DNA of 42,928 bases. Origin: Acidimicrobiia bacterium (GTDB lineage Bacteria > Actinomycetota > Acidimicrobiia > IMCC26256 > JAMXLJ01). The notes beneath the pieces are model-generated. The model was given only the letters and a program-made list of their open reading frames with translations. It had not been told where the DNA came from and ran no database searches. The position numbers and the translations under genes are program-made. Below, one piece after another: positions 25,337 to 33,573 of this stretch (position 1 is its first letter; every line of letters begins with the position of its first letter). The DNA is taken from positions 1 through 42,928 of the forward strand of contig JAMXLJ010000049.1 in assembly GCA_024281095.1 (NCBI GenBank), written 5' to 3'.

Positions 25337-26164
25337 GTGCGGGTTGCCGTCGACGACGGTGTGGAGCTGCAGGTCGACGTGCGCGGTGAAGGGCCGGGCC
25401 TTGTGCTCGTCCACGGGTTCGGCGGCACGAAGGAGGACTTCGCGGATCACGTCGGGGCGCTGTCGGCGTCGCACCGCGTCGTCACCTTCGACCATCGAGG
25501 GCACGGAGCGAGCGGGCGCGGCGACGATCCCGCTGCGTACACGCTCGACCGCTATGCGGCCGACACGCTGCAGGTCGCGGATGCCACCGGCCTCTCGACG
25601 TTCCGCCTGCTCGGGCACTCCATGGGTGGCATGGTCGCCCGCCGTGTCGCGCTGGCCCATCCCGAGCGTGTCGAGGCGCTCGTGCTCATGGACACCTCGG
25701 CGGGGTGCCCCGACTCGCTCGACCCCGACCTGATGGACGCGGCCGCGAAGATCGCGCTCGAAGACGGCAAAGAGGTGTTGAAGTCGTTGCTCGACGCGGC
25801 CGCGACGCTCGACACCCCCGCACACCAGCGGCTCGTATCCGAGCGGCCCGGGTACCAGGAGCTCGAGGCACGGGCGTGGGACGCGTTGTCCGTGGTGATG
25901 TGGGCGGGCACGATCCGCGAGATCGCGCACCAGCCCGACGAGCTTGCCGCGTTGGCGCGTGTCTCGTGTCCGGTGCTCGTCATCGTCGGCGAGCAGGACG
26001 CCGCGTTCCTCGACGCGTGTCACGCGATCGCGTCGACGATTCCGGCCGCGCACCTCGCCGTCATCCCGGATGCCGGGCATTCGCCGCAGGTCGAGAACCC
26101 TGACGCGTGGAGGGCCGCGCTCGTCGGGTTCCTCGACACGCTCGGCACGAGGGTTGCGCCGTGA
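25337..26164 (+). CDS. Alpha/beta-hydrolase
   Basis: This is a 275-residue alpha/beta-hydrolase with the oxyanion segment LVHGFGGTKEDF, nucleophile Ser95 in GHSMGG, Asp221 in GEQDAAF and His248 in DAGHSP. The fold is that of esterases, C-C bond hydrolases and haloperoxidase-like enzymes. GTG 25337 is chosen because a GGAGAAGGGGGG run lies six bases upstream; ATG 25298 would add 13 residues. The stop overlaps the IlvG-like start (GTGA), so the two gene products may act in one pathway. The substrate cannot be inferred. Confidence 0.9.
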   Translation: MRVAVDDGVELQVDVRGEGPGLVLVHGFGGTKEDFADHVGALSASHRVVTFDHRGHGASGRGDDPAAYTLDRYAADTLQVADATGLSTFRLLGHSMGGMVARRVALAHPERVEALVLMDTSAGCPDSLDPDLMDAAAKIALEDGKEVLKSLLDAAATLDTPAHQRLVSERPGYQELEARAWDALSVVMWAGTIREIAHQPDELAALARVSCPVLVIVGEQDAAFLDACHAIASTIPAAHLAVIPDAGHSPQVENPDAWRAALVGFLDTLGTRVAP

Positions 26165-27828
26165 GCGACGGGTCGGGCCACGACGACGTTGTCAGCGGGG
26201 GTGTCCTGGCGGCCGAGGCGCTCGTGCGCCACGATGTCGACGTCGTGTTCACGCTCTCGGGCGGGCATCTCTTCCCGCTGTACGACGGCTGCGTGCAACG
26301 TGGCATCCGGCTCGTCGACACCCGCCACGAGCAGACCGCGGCGTTCGCAGCCGAGGGTTGGGCCAAGGTCACACGGCGGGTCGGCGCAGCCGCGCTCACC
26401 GCCGGGCCCGGCGTCACCAACGGCGTGAGCGCGATGACCGCAGCGCGGTTGAACGGATCGCCCGTCACCGTGATCGGTGGGCGCGCGCCGCAGGCGCGGT
26501 GGGGAAGCGGTTCGTTGCAGGAGCTCGACCACGTGCCGATCGTGGCGTCGATCACGAAGTCCGCTCGCACCGCGACCGACACGGCGTCCATCCCCCTCGA
26601 GCTCGATGCCGCATTGCGCGCGGCGGCGTCACCGCACCGGGGCCCGACGTTCGTGGACGTCCCGATGGACGTGTTCTTCGGCACGGCGCCGCGACCGGCA
26701 AGCCTCGGCGACACGGACCGAGCCGGCACGGGTCCCACGGCCGGCGTCGAGCCCGATCCCGAAGTCGTGGCCGCCATCGCGCGGCTGGTTCTCGACGCCG
26801 AGAAGCCGGTGATGATGGTGGGTGGCGACGTGTACTGGGCGGGCGCAGAACGGGCGATGTGCAGGGCCGCGGAGGTCGCGCGGCTGCCCGTGTTCGTCAA
26901 CGGACTCGGTCGCGGCACGATCCCCGCGGACCACGAGCTCGCCTACGCGCGTGCGCGCTCACTCGCACTGGGCGAGGCCGACCTCGTGGTCGTGGCGGGT
27001 ACGCCGCTCGACTTCCGTCTCGGGTTCGGGCGATTCGGCGACGCGCGTGTGGTGCACCTGGCCGACGCGCCCGAAAGCATCTCCAGCCATGCCGCGCTCG
27101 CCGCATCCGTTGCCGGCGATTTGGTACGGATCTTCGAGCTCCTCGGCGAGCACGCCGAACGCGCGAGCGGCACACGACGCGATCACGAGCCGTGGATCGC
27201 GCGGTTGCGGGACGAGGAGAAGGCGCGGAGGGCGAAGGAACGCGACGTGCTCGAAGCCGCCTCGACGCCGATCCACCCGGCACGGATCTACGGCGAGCTC
27301 ATTTCGCGCCTCGAGCGCGACGCGATCGTCATCGGCGACGGCGGCGACTTCGTGTCGTACGCGGGCAAGTTCGTCGACACGTACACGCCCGGTTGCTTCC
27401 TCGATCCGGGCCCGTACGGATGTCTCGGGATGGGCACCGGCCACGCGCTCGCAGCCGCGCTCGCGCACCCCGAGCGCCAGGTGGTCCTGCTGCTCGGTGA
27501 CGGCGCCGCGGGCTTCTCCCTCATGGACTTCGACACGCTCGTACGCTTTGGGGTCAACGTGGTTGCCATTGTGGGCAACAACGGCATCTGGGGGCTCGAG
27601 AAGCACCCGATGCAGATGGTCTACGGCTACGACGTCGCCGCCGAGCTTCGCCCGGAGACCCGCTACGACGAGGTGGTGCGCGCGTTGGGCGGCGAGGGCG
27701 AGCTCGTTCGCGACCCCGACGAGATCGGCGCCGCGCTCGACCGCGCGTTCGCCGCGATGGGTCCGGTGCTCGTCAACGTCATCACCGACCCCGCCGACGC
27801 GTATCCCCGGTCGAGCAACCTGGGCTGA
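26161..27828 (+). CDS. ilvG: IlvG-like thiamine-diphosphate enzyme (acetolactate synthase family)
   Basis: This 555-residue ThDP enzyme closely resembles mycobacterial IlvG (Rv1820), a predicted acetolactate synthase large subunit. The order is the PYR domain with catalytic Glu57 in DTRHEQTAAFAAEGW, the middle domain, and the PP domain with GDGAAG (446 on) and IVGNNGIWGLEKHP (Asn473 and Asn474), the 28-residue ThDP/Mg motif. Acetolactate synthases condense pyruvate with another 2-oxoacid; however, no ilvH regulatory subunit or other branched-chain genes are nearby, and oxalyl-CoA decarboxylase or 2-hydroxyacyl-CoA lyase activity cannot be excluded. It starts at GTG within the stop of the hydrolase gene. 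The symbol is by similarity. Confidence 0.87.
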   Translation: MSDGSGHDDVVSGGVLAAEALVRHDVDVVFTLSGGHLFPLYDGCVQRGIRLVDTRHEQTAAFAAEGWAKVTRRVGAAALTAGPGVTNGVSAMTAARLNGSPVTVIGGRAPQARWGSGSLQELDHVPIVASITKSARTATDTASIPLELDAALRAAASPHRGPTFVDVPMDVFFGTAPRPASLGDTDRAGTGPTAGVEPDPEVVAAIARLVLDAEKPVMMVGGDVYWAGAERAMCRAAEVARLPVFVNGLGRGTIPADHELAYARARSLALGEADLVVVAGTPLDFRLGFGRFGDARVVHLADAPESISSHAALAASVAGDLVRIFELLGEHAERASGTRRDHEPWIARLRDEEKARRAKERDVLEAASTPIHPARIYGELISRLERDAIVIGDGGDFVSYAGKFVDTYTPGCFLDPGPYGCLGMGTGHALAAALAHPERQVVLLLGDGAAGFSLMDFDTLVRFGVNVVAIVGNNGIWGLEKHPMQMVYGYDVAAELRPETRYDEVVRALGGEGELVRDPDEIGAALDRAFAAMGPVLVNVITDPADAYPRSSNLG

Positions 27829-27850
27829 TCACACCAGTGCTTCGTTCGCG

Positions 27851-28507
27851 TCAGCCGGAGACCATGCTGAAGTGGCACAGGCGGTACGCGTCGTGCTCCT
27901 TGACGAGATCGACGTGCCAGGTCTGGCGCGAGAGCGTGCGAACGAGGTCGTAGTCGACGCTTGCACGCCCGTTGCCGTGCACCTTCGAGTCGTAGACATT
28001 GAAGGAGAGGATCGCGCCCTCGGCCGTCGTGCGTTGCCGCTGGCCCGCGGCGAAGGCGAGCAGTGACGTCTCGCTGCGCCGGGCCGCGCACAGGTGGGCG
28101 TACGCCTGCGCGTAGCGGCCGTCGCGCACCGCACGCAGATACGCGTTCGTCTCGTTGGCCGGCCCGGTCAGCGTCACGACCATGATCACGATGCCGGCGA
28201 TCGCGGTGCCGGCGAGCACCACGAGCGAGGCGATCAGCGCCCACAGCCACGCCCACCCGCGCCGGCGCGCACCCGGCGCCGCGCTGCTGTGCGGACTCCA
28301 TGCCGGCGCCGGCGCCCCCCAGCCGGCGGAAGGAGCCGGCGCACCCCAGCCGGCGGAAGGAGCCGGCGGTTGTGGTTGCGATGGATGCGCGGCCCACGGC
28401 GGCGCGGCCGGTGGCTGTGGCGGCGGCGGCGCGCCCCATACGGGAGCGCCAGAGTCCGCGCGGTCGCCGTCGGGACGGCGTTCGTCGTCGCGTCCGGTCG
28501 AATCCAC
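27851..28507 (-). CDS. Proline-rich single-pass membrane protein
   Basis: This 218-residue protein has a cytosolic Pro/Ala/Trp-rich head (about 1-80, with repeats of APSAGWGAP), a basic stop (GARRRGWAW), one membrane helix (WALIASLVVLAGTAIAGIVI) and an external domain of about 105 residues. The latter contains YLRAVRDGRYAQAYAHLC and ends FSMVSG. The external part resembles the DUF4878-type small domains used in actinobacterial envelope proteins. Function unknown. The start GTG lies in the arm of a strong hairpin, and TAGGCT lies nine bases before it. Confidence 0.78.
   Translation of the reverse strand: MDSTGRDDERRPDGDRADSGAPVWGAPPPPQPPAAPPWAAHPSQPQPPAPSAGWGAPAPSAGWGAPAPAWSPHSSAAPGARRRGWAWLWALIASLVVLAGTAIAGIVIMVVTLTGPANETNAYLRAVRDGRYAQAYAHLCAARRSETSLLAFAAGQRQRTTAEGAILSFNVYDSKVHGNGRASVDYDLVRTLSRQTWHVDLVKEHDAYRLCHFSMVSG
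28317..28370. repeat. Two copies of a 27-bp in-frame repeat
   Basis: Two consecutive 27-bp units beginning CCCCAGCCGGCGGAAGGAG differ only at the last base. They encode the nine-residue repeat PSAGWGAPA in the disordered head of the membrane protein. The near-identity at DNA level indicates a recent slippage duplication. Confidence 0.85.
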
Positions 28508-28540
28508 GCGACCGGGAGCCTAGGCGTCCCGACCGCGTGG
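28504..28540 (-). terminator. Strong hairpin overlapping a start codon
   Basis: CCACGCG (28504-28510) pairs with CGCGTGG (28534-28540). A symmetric AC/AC internal loop and an inner five-base stem (CGGGA/TCCCG) follow. It sits nine bases past the thioesterase stop on the minus strand, so it looks like its terminator, but its 3' arm contains the GTG start of the next gene. Confidence 0.6.
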
Positions 28541-28548
28541 CGGATGCG

Positions 28549-28965
28549 TCAGCCTGCGGCGCGTTCGAGGAAGCGTTCGCGGTCGACGATCACACGGGTG
28601 ATCTTCCCCGCCGCGACGAGGCCGCGACGGTCGCTCACCGACACACGGAACGTGAGCCGGCGGCCCTCGACCGACTCGAGGATCGCCTCGGCCTCGACCG
28701 TGGCTCCCACCGGCGTGGGCGCGAGATGGTCCAGTTGCACGCGATAACCGACGGTCGTGAGGCCTTGGTCGAGGCGGCCTTCCACTGCGAGCACCGTCGC
28801 CTCCTCGGCGAGGATGACGATCCGCGGTGTCGCAAGCACAGGGACGTCACCCGTCGCGAGCGCGGCCGCAGTGTCTTCCTTGGCGACGGTCAGCGCGACG
28901 CGGGACGCCAGGCCAGGCTCGAGATCCACGGGCGTACCATAGGGATCGCGTCGCCGCGCCGTCAT
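28549..28965 (-). CDS. FlK-like hot-dog thioesterase
   Basis: This is a 138-residue hot-dog-fold protein similar to the fluoroacetyl-CoA thioesterase FlK family. The family triad Thr-Glu-His is present with the FlK spacing: Thr in VLATPR, Glu eight residues later in ILAEEA, and His 26 residues after that in QLDHLAPTPVG. It should hydrolyse a short acyl-CoA. There is no sign of fluorometabolite genes, and relatives are widespread in actinobacteria as generic acyl-CoA thioesterases. ATG 28965 is listed; GTG 28929 (starting VDLEPGLASRV) gives 126 residues, matches relatives better and may be the true start. It diverges from tldD. Confidence 0.85.
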   Translation of the reverse strand: MTARRRDPYGTPVDLEPGLASRVALTVAKEDTAAALATGDVPVLATPRIVILAEEATVLAVEGRLDQGLTTVGYRVQLDHLAPTPVGATVEAEAILESVEGRRLTFRVSVSDRRGLVAAGKITRVIVDRERFLERAAG

Positions 28966-29010
28966 GTCGTGGCGTGCAGTTCCCTCCCCGCACCTCCGTG
29001 AGGAGTCGCC

Positions 29011-30399
29011 GTGCTCGACGAAGCCGTCCTTCAACGCACCCTTGCCGCCGCGTTGCGCAACGGTGGTGACTTTGCAGAGGTGTTCGCCGAGGATCGCCGT
29101 ACCGGGACCGCCCGTCTCGACGACGGAAAGGTCGAGGAGTTCGTGTCCGGCCGCGACCGTGGCGCCGGAGTCCGCGTCGTCGTCGGCGACACGACCGGCT
29201 ACGCGCACACCGCCGACCTCACCGAAGAGGGCTTGCGCGACGCGGCGACGGCGGCGGCCGCCGCAGCGCGCAGCGGTGGCGGAGGTTCGCGGTTGATCGC
29301 CCTCGAGCGGCACCCCGTCGAACCGCCCCACTCCGTCGAGATCCTGCCGGAAACGGTCCCGAAAGCGCGCAAGGCCGAGCTGCTGCAGCGGGCCGACGAC
29401 GCGGCGCGCTCTGAGGGCGACTCGATCCGCCAGGTGAGCGTGGGCTACGCCGACTCGCGACGACACATCCTCGTCGCCAACTCCGACGGTCTCCTGGCGG
29501 AAGACGACCAGGTGCGCACGCGCTTGATGGTGCAATGCGTCGCGGTCGGCGACACCGGGCTGCAAACCGGCATGGAGGGCCCGGGCCGCACGGTCGGCTT
29601 CGAGATCTTCGACGAGATCGATCCCGAGGAAGTGGCGCGCACGGCAGCACGTCGGGCGCTCACGATGCTGCGAGCGCGTCCCGCGCCATCGGGAAAGCTG
29701 CCCGTGGTCCTCAAGCGTGGTGCCGGCGGCGTGCTGTTCCACGAAGCGTGTGGCCACGGTCTCGAAGCCGACCTCGTGGCCCGTGACGCGTCCGTCTTCC
29801 GCGGCCGCGTCGGCGAGCAGGTTGCCTCGCCGCTCGTCACGCTCGTCGACGACGGTCGGCTCGCGCGTGAGTGGGGCGCCTACGCGATCGACGACGAGGG
29901 CGCGCCCGCACAGCGCAACGTGCTGATCGAGAACGGCGTCCTCACCGACTACATGTGGGATCTGCTCCGAGCGCGCAAGGAAGGGCGGCAGGGGAGCGGC
30001 AACGGTCGTCGTGAGACGTATCAACACCTCCCGATGGTGCGCATGACCAACACGTATCTCGTGCAGGGCGACGAGGACCCCGACGAGATCATTCGCCAGA
30101 CGCCTTACGGCCTGTACTGCGTCGCGCTCGGTGGAGGTCAGGTCGACACGGCGTCGGGTGACTTCGTCTTCGGGATCACCGAGGCCTACATGATCGAGAA
30201 CGGCGAGATCACCGAGCCGGTGCGCGCCGCGCAGCTGATCGGCAACGGTCCGGAGACCCTGCAACGGGTCGACGTCGTCGGAAACGACTTCGACACATGG
30301 GCCGGCACGTGCGGCAAGGAAGGTCAGGGAGTGCCCGTGTCGTCGGGCCAGCCGACGCTGCGGGTGTCGGAGCTCACCGTCGGAGGCACGGCCAGTTGA
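29011..30399 (+). CDS. tldD: Metalloprotease TldD
   Basis: This is a 462-residue TldD subunit of the TldD/TldE heterodimeric zinc protease, which cleaves unfolded peptides and matures some RiPPs and the CcdA antitoxin in E. coli. The zinc site HEACGH (His244, Glu245, His249) and the third ligand in AGTCGKEG (Cys434) are present, as are GGGQVDTASGDFVFG and the C-terminal VRAAQLIGNG. GTG 29011 has GAGGAG upstream. The stop overlaps the TldE start, consistent with obligate co-expression. Confidence 0.95.
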   Translation: MLDEAVLQRTLAAALRNGGDFAEVFAEDRRTGTARLDDGKVEEFVSGRDRGAGVRVVVGDTTGYAHTADLTEEGLRDAATAAAAAARSGGGGSRLIALERHPVEPPHSVEILPETVPKARKAELLQRADDAARSEGDSIRQVSVGYADSRRHILVANSDGLLAEDDQVRTRLMVQCVAVGDTGLQTGMEGPGRTVGFEIFDEIDPEEVARTAARRALTMLRARPAPSGKLPVVLKRGAGGVLFHEACGHGLEADLVARDASVFRGRVGEQVASPLVTLVDDGRLAREWGAYAIDDEGAPAQRNVLIENGVLTDYMWDLLRARKEGRQGSGNGRRETYQHLPMVRMTNTYLVQGDEDPDEIIRQTPYGLYCVALGGGQVDTASGDFVFGITEAYMIENGEITEPVRAAQLIGNGPETLQRVDVVGNDFDTWAGTCGKEGQGVPVSSGQPTLRVSELTVGGTAS

Positions 30400-31751
30400 G
30401 CGCGCGAGAGCTCCCCGACATCGCTCGGCGCGTCGCAGGCGCGGCCCGCGACGGCGAACAGGTCGAGGCGTACGTCGTGCGCTCACGTGACACCGACGTG
30501 AAGGTCTTCGACGGAGAGGTCGAGTCGCTGTCGGTGGCCGAGGTGTCGGGCGTCGGCGTGCGCGTGATCGCGCGCGGCCGTCAGGGCTACGCGTGGGCCG
30601 GGTCGCTCGACGCCGACGTGGTCGACGACACGATCGCCGAAGCGCGCGACAACGCGTCGTTTGGCGCGCCCGACGAGTTCTTCGGATTGGCCACGCCGGC
30701 CGACTTCGCCGGCGTCCAGCCGGTGTCGCTCGACCTGTGGCGTGACGAGCTCCTCGCCGCACCGACCGACCAGAAGGTACGGATAGCGCTGGAGCTCGAA
30801 GCCGCGACGAGAGCGGCGGATGCGCGGGTCCGAGGCGTCGAATCGGCGGCGTACGGCGACGCCGCCATCGAGGCCGCGATCGCCAGTTCCACAGGCGTCG
30901 AGGCGGCCGTCCGCCGCACCGCGTGCTCCTGTTTCTCGTTCGCGATGGCGGGGGAGGGCATCGCGACGCAAACTGGTTACGGGTTCTCGGTCGGGCGGCG
31001 TCCCGCCGACCTCGAGCTCGCGACGGCGGCGCGTGTTGCAGCAGACCGGGCCACGCGCCTGCTCGGCGCCACGCAGCCGCCGTCGCGTCGGATCCCCGTG
31101 ATCTTCGACCCGCTCGTGACCGGTTCACTCCTCGGCATCGTGGGTGCGGCGCTGAGCGGCGAGGCGGTGCTCAAGGGTCGTTCGCTGTTCGTCGGGCGCG
31201 AAGGTGAACAGGTCGCAGCACCGTCGGTGACGATCGTCGACGATCCCACGTCGCCGGATGCGTACGGCGCCGCCACACACGACTCCGAGGGCGTCCCTAC
31301 ACGGCGCAACGAGTTGATCGTCGACGGCGCCCTGCGCAGGTTCCTGCACAACGTCTACACGGGCCGCCGCGCCGGCGTCGCGACCACCGGCTCCGCGGTC
31401 CGCGGCTTCAAGTCGACACCCGGTGTGGGCTCGCGCGCGCTGCACCTCCGCCCCGGCACGCTCGCGCCGGAGCAGATCCTCGCGTCGGTGCCCGAGGCGT
31501 TGTACGTCCAGTCCGTGAGCGGGCTGCATTCCGGCACGAATCCCGTCAGCGGCGACTTTTCCGTCGGTGCGACGGGCTTGATGGTGCGCGACGGCGCGTT
31601 CGCAGAGCCGGTGCGCGAGATCACGGTCGCGTCGACCATCCAACGGATGCTCAGTGACATCGTCCACGTCGGTGCCGACCTCACCTGGCTGCCCGGCGGG
31701 GCGGCCGGCCTCACGCTGCTCGTCGGCGAGATGCAGATGAGCGGCCGCTGA
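30396..31751 (+). CDS. tldE: TldE/PmbA, partner subunit of TldD
   Basis: This is a 451-residue TldE (PmbA) protein. It keeps the fold but, as usual, lacks the HExxxH zinc motif, here replaced by FDPLVTGSLLGIVG. Family blocks such as VSGLHSGTNPVSGDFSVGA and the C-terminal LTWLPGG are present. It starts at TTG 30396, inside the tldD stop (TTGA overlap), with GGAGG ten bases upstream; no ATG or GTG gives a sensible N-terminus. I see no RiPP precursor nearby, so a general peptide-degradation role is more likely than toxin maturation. Confidence 0.94.
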   Translation: MSARELPDIARRVAGAARDGEQVEAYVVRSRDTDVKVFDGEVESLSVAEVSGVGVRVIARGRQGYAWAGSLDADVVDDTIAEARDNASFGAPDEFFGLATPADFAGVQPVSLDLWRDELLAAPTDQKVRIALELEAATRAADARVRGVESAAYGDAAIEAAIASSTGVEAAVRRTACSCFSFAMAGEGIATQTGYGFSVGRRPADLELATAARVAADRATRLLGATQPPSRRIPVIFDPLVTGSLLGIVGAALSGEAVLKGRSLFVGREGEQVAAPSVTIVDDPTSPDAYGAATHDSEGVPTRRNELIVDGALRRFLHNVYTGRRAGVATTGSAVRGFKSTPGVGSRALHLRPGTLAPEQILASVPEALYVQSVSGLHSGTNPVSGDFSVGATGLMVRDGAFAEPVREITVASTIQRMLSDIVHVGADLTWLPGGAAGLTLLVGEMQMSGR

Positions 31752-31823
31752 CCAACCGGCCCTCTCCATCCGTCGACACGATCGCGCCCGCGACGTGATG
31801 CGTGAACGTCCAGCGGCGCGGGG

Positions 31824-32564
31824 TCAGGCGGTGGCGACGGTGCCGCGACGGCGGAGGATCGCGTCGAGCTCCGCGAGTGCGGCCCAGGGGTCGTCGCCGA
31901 ACAGGACGACCTCCATGCCCAGATGGCGTGCCGCGGCGACATTGTCGGTGTTGTCGTCGACGAAGGCGGCGCTTTGCGGCGCGACGTCGAGACGGTCACA
32001 CGTGAGTTGGTAGATGCGCGGATCGGGTTTGCGCATGCCGACCTCGCTCGAGTCGACGACCACCTCGAACAGCTCGTCGACGGGAAACGTGGTGCGCCAG
32101 CTGTCGCCCCACTCCTTCACGTTGTTCGTGAGCAGCGCAACCTTCAGCCCGTCGGCCTTGAGCTCGCGCACGCGGTGCACGACGGGCCAGTGGACGCCCA
32201 TGGGCATGCTCGCGGTGAAGCGGCGGTAGGCGTCGAAATCGATCGGCGCGCCGAGGACCTCGGGGGCGCGCTGCGCGACGCCCGCGAAGTACTCCTCGAG
32301 CGTCAGCTCACCCACCTCGAGGCGGTGCCAATCGTGGGTGACCGCATGGGCCGCCTCGGGCACGACGTCGAGCGTGACGGGCGGGCCGTCGCGCAGCACC
32401 TCGCGGCCTTCGACTCCGATGTAGTGCGTCTCGCCGAACAGCAGCTCGAGCACGGAGCCCTGCGGGTATCCCATGTCGGCCTCGAATCGGCCGATCCCGC
32501 GGAACAGCGGACTCGAGATCACGCCTCCGTAGTCGAAGACGACGCCTTCGATCGGATGCTGCAT
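31824..32564 (-). CDS. HAD-superfamily hydrolase
   Basis: This is a 246-residue HAD subfamily IA hydrolase. Motif I is VVFDYGGVI, in which the second acidic residue of DxD is Gly, as in YihX-like and epoxide-hydrolase-N-domain-like members. Motif II is VALLTNN, motif III Lys lies in GMRKPDPRIY and motif IV is FVDDNTDN. The alpha-helical cap is at about 20-110. Sugar-phosphate phosphatase activity is plausible. The start overlaps the uppP stop by one base (TGATG), suggesting coupling with lipid-carrier recycling. Confidence 0.88.
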   Translation of the reverse strand: MQHPIEGVVFDYGGVISSPLFRGIGRFEADMGYPQGSVLELLFGETHYIGVEGREVLRDGPPVTLDVVPEAAHAVTHDWHRLEVGELTLEEYFAGVAQRAPEVLGAPIDFDAYRRFTASMPMGVHWPVVHRVRELKADGLKVALLTNNVKEWGDSWRTTFPVDELFEVVVDSSEVGMRKPDPRIYQLTCDRLDVAPQSAAFVDDNTDNVAAARHLGMEVVLFGDDPWAALAELDAILRRRGTVATA

Positions 32565-33460
32565 CAAACGAAGCGGATGATGCTGACGACGCCGGCGACG
32601 ATGCAGTAGATGCCGAACGGCCACAGGGTGCGCGTCTCGAAGAAGCGCATGAGGAACCGCACCGAGACGTAGGCGGCAATGCCGGCACAGATGGCGCCGA
32701 CGAGCGACTGGCCCCGCACGTGCTGGCCGAGATGACCGAACAGGTCGGGGATCTTGTAGACGCCCGCGGCGAGGATGATCGGTGTGGCGAGCAGGAACGA
32801 GAAGCGCGCGGCGTCTTCGTGATCGAGGCCGCGCACGAGGCCGGCGATCATGGTGATCCCCGAGCGGCTGATGCCGGCGAACAAGGCGCCGATCTGTGCG
32901 ATACCGATCACGCCGGCTTCCTTGAACTCCAGCGTGTCGAGACGTCGCCCGGGCTCCTGCGACGACTCGGACTGCGGGTACCGCGCCGCGAGCTCGTGCA
33001 CGGTCTCGCTCTGACGCCGGACCCGCTCGCCGGCAAGGAGGATCAGGCCGTTGACCGTCAGGAAGCAGGCCGCCGCTACCGGCTTTGCGAACACCACCCG
33101 CAGCTCGTGCTCGAGCACCAGACCGGTGAGCCCGGCCGGGATCGTCGCCGTGATGAGCAGCCACGCAAGCCGCTCGTCGGGTGTCTCGATGCGGCGGGTC
33201 GACAGCGTGCGGAAGAACCCGCGGATGATGCGGATCCACTCCTCGCGGAAGTAGACGAGCAGCGCGATCGCGGTGCCGACGTGCAACGCGACGAGAAAGG
33301 CGAGGAAGAAGCTCTCGGTCGACTGGGCCTTCACGAGGTTGTCCCAACCGAGCCAACCGGGCAGCAGCACCGAGTGACCGAGGCTCGAGATGGGGAAGAG
33401 CTCGGTGACGCCCTGGAGCAGACCCATGACGATGGCCTGGAAGTAGCTCACCTCGGGCAT
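32564..33460 (-). CDS. uppP: Undecaprenyl-diphosphatase UppP (BacA)
   Basis: This is a 298-residue polytopic membrane enzyme that dephosphorylates undecaprenyl diphosphate, releasing the carrier lipid for peptidoglycan and polysaccharide synthesis. Signature segments are LLQGVTELFPISSLGHS near the N-terminus and GALFAGISRSGITMIAGL, including the GxSRSG loop. About eight helices are expected. An internal cytosolic loop at about 150-180 (RYPQSESSQEPGRRLD) is longer than in E. coli BacA. AAGGGAG directly abuts the ATG, closer than usual, so a start at Met12 cannot be excluded. Confidence 0.94.
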   Translation of the reverse strand: MPEVSYFQAIVMGLLQGVTELFPISSLGHSVLLPGWLGWDNLVKAQSTESFFLAFLVALHVGTAIALLVYFREEWIRIIRGFFRTLSTRRIETPDERLAWLLITATIPAGLTGLVLEHELRVVFAKPVAAACFLTVNGLILLAGERVRRQSETVHELAARYPQSESSQEPGRRLDTLEFKEAGVIGIAQIGALFAGISRSGITMIAGLVRGLDHEDAARFSFLLATPIILAAGVYKIPDLFGHLGQHVRGQSLVGAICAGIAAYVSVRFLMRFFETRTLWPFGIYCIVAGVVSIIRFV

Positions 33461-33573
33461 CTCCCTTCGACGTGCCCGAGGCGCCGCCGCGCCGGGCCGG
33501 AACGGTCCGCGAATGCTAGGCCGCCCCCGCTGCCGCCCCGCGCTCCGGCCGGGACGGCGCGTTCAGCGCCGAT

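Noticed and set aside
28966-31128. Long upstream extension of the thioesterase reading frame
   Set aside because: The frame runs on over tldD and tldE but only the last 138 codons resemble a protein family; the rest is antisense shadow.
29011-31751. TldD/TldE as part of a RiPP cluster
   Set aside because: No precursor peptide, transporter or modifying enzyme is adjacent; the pair is widespread as a general protease.
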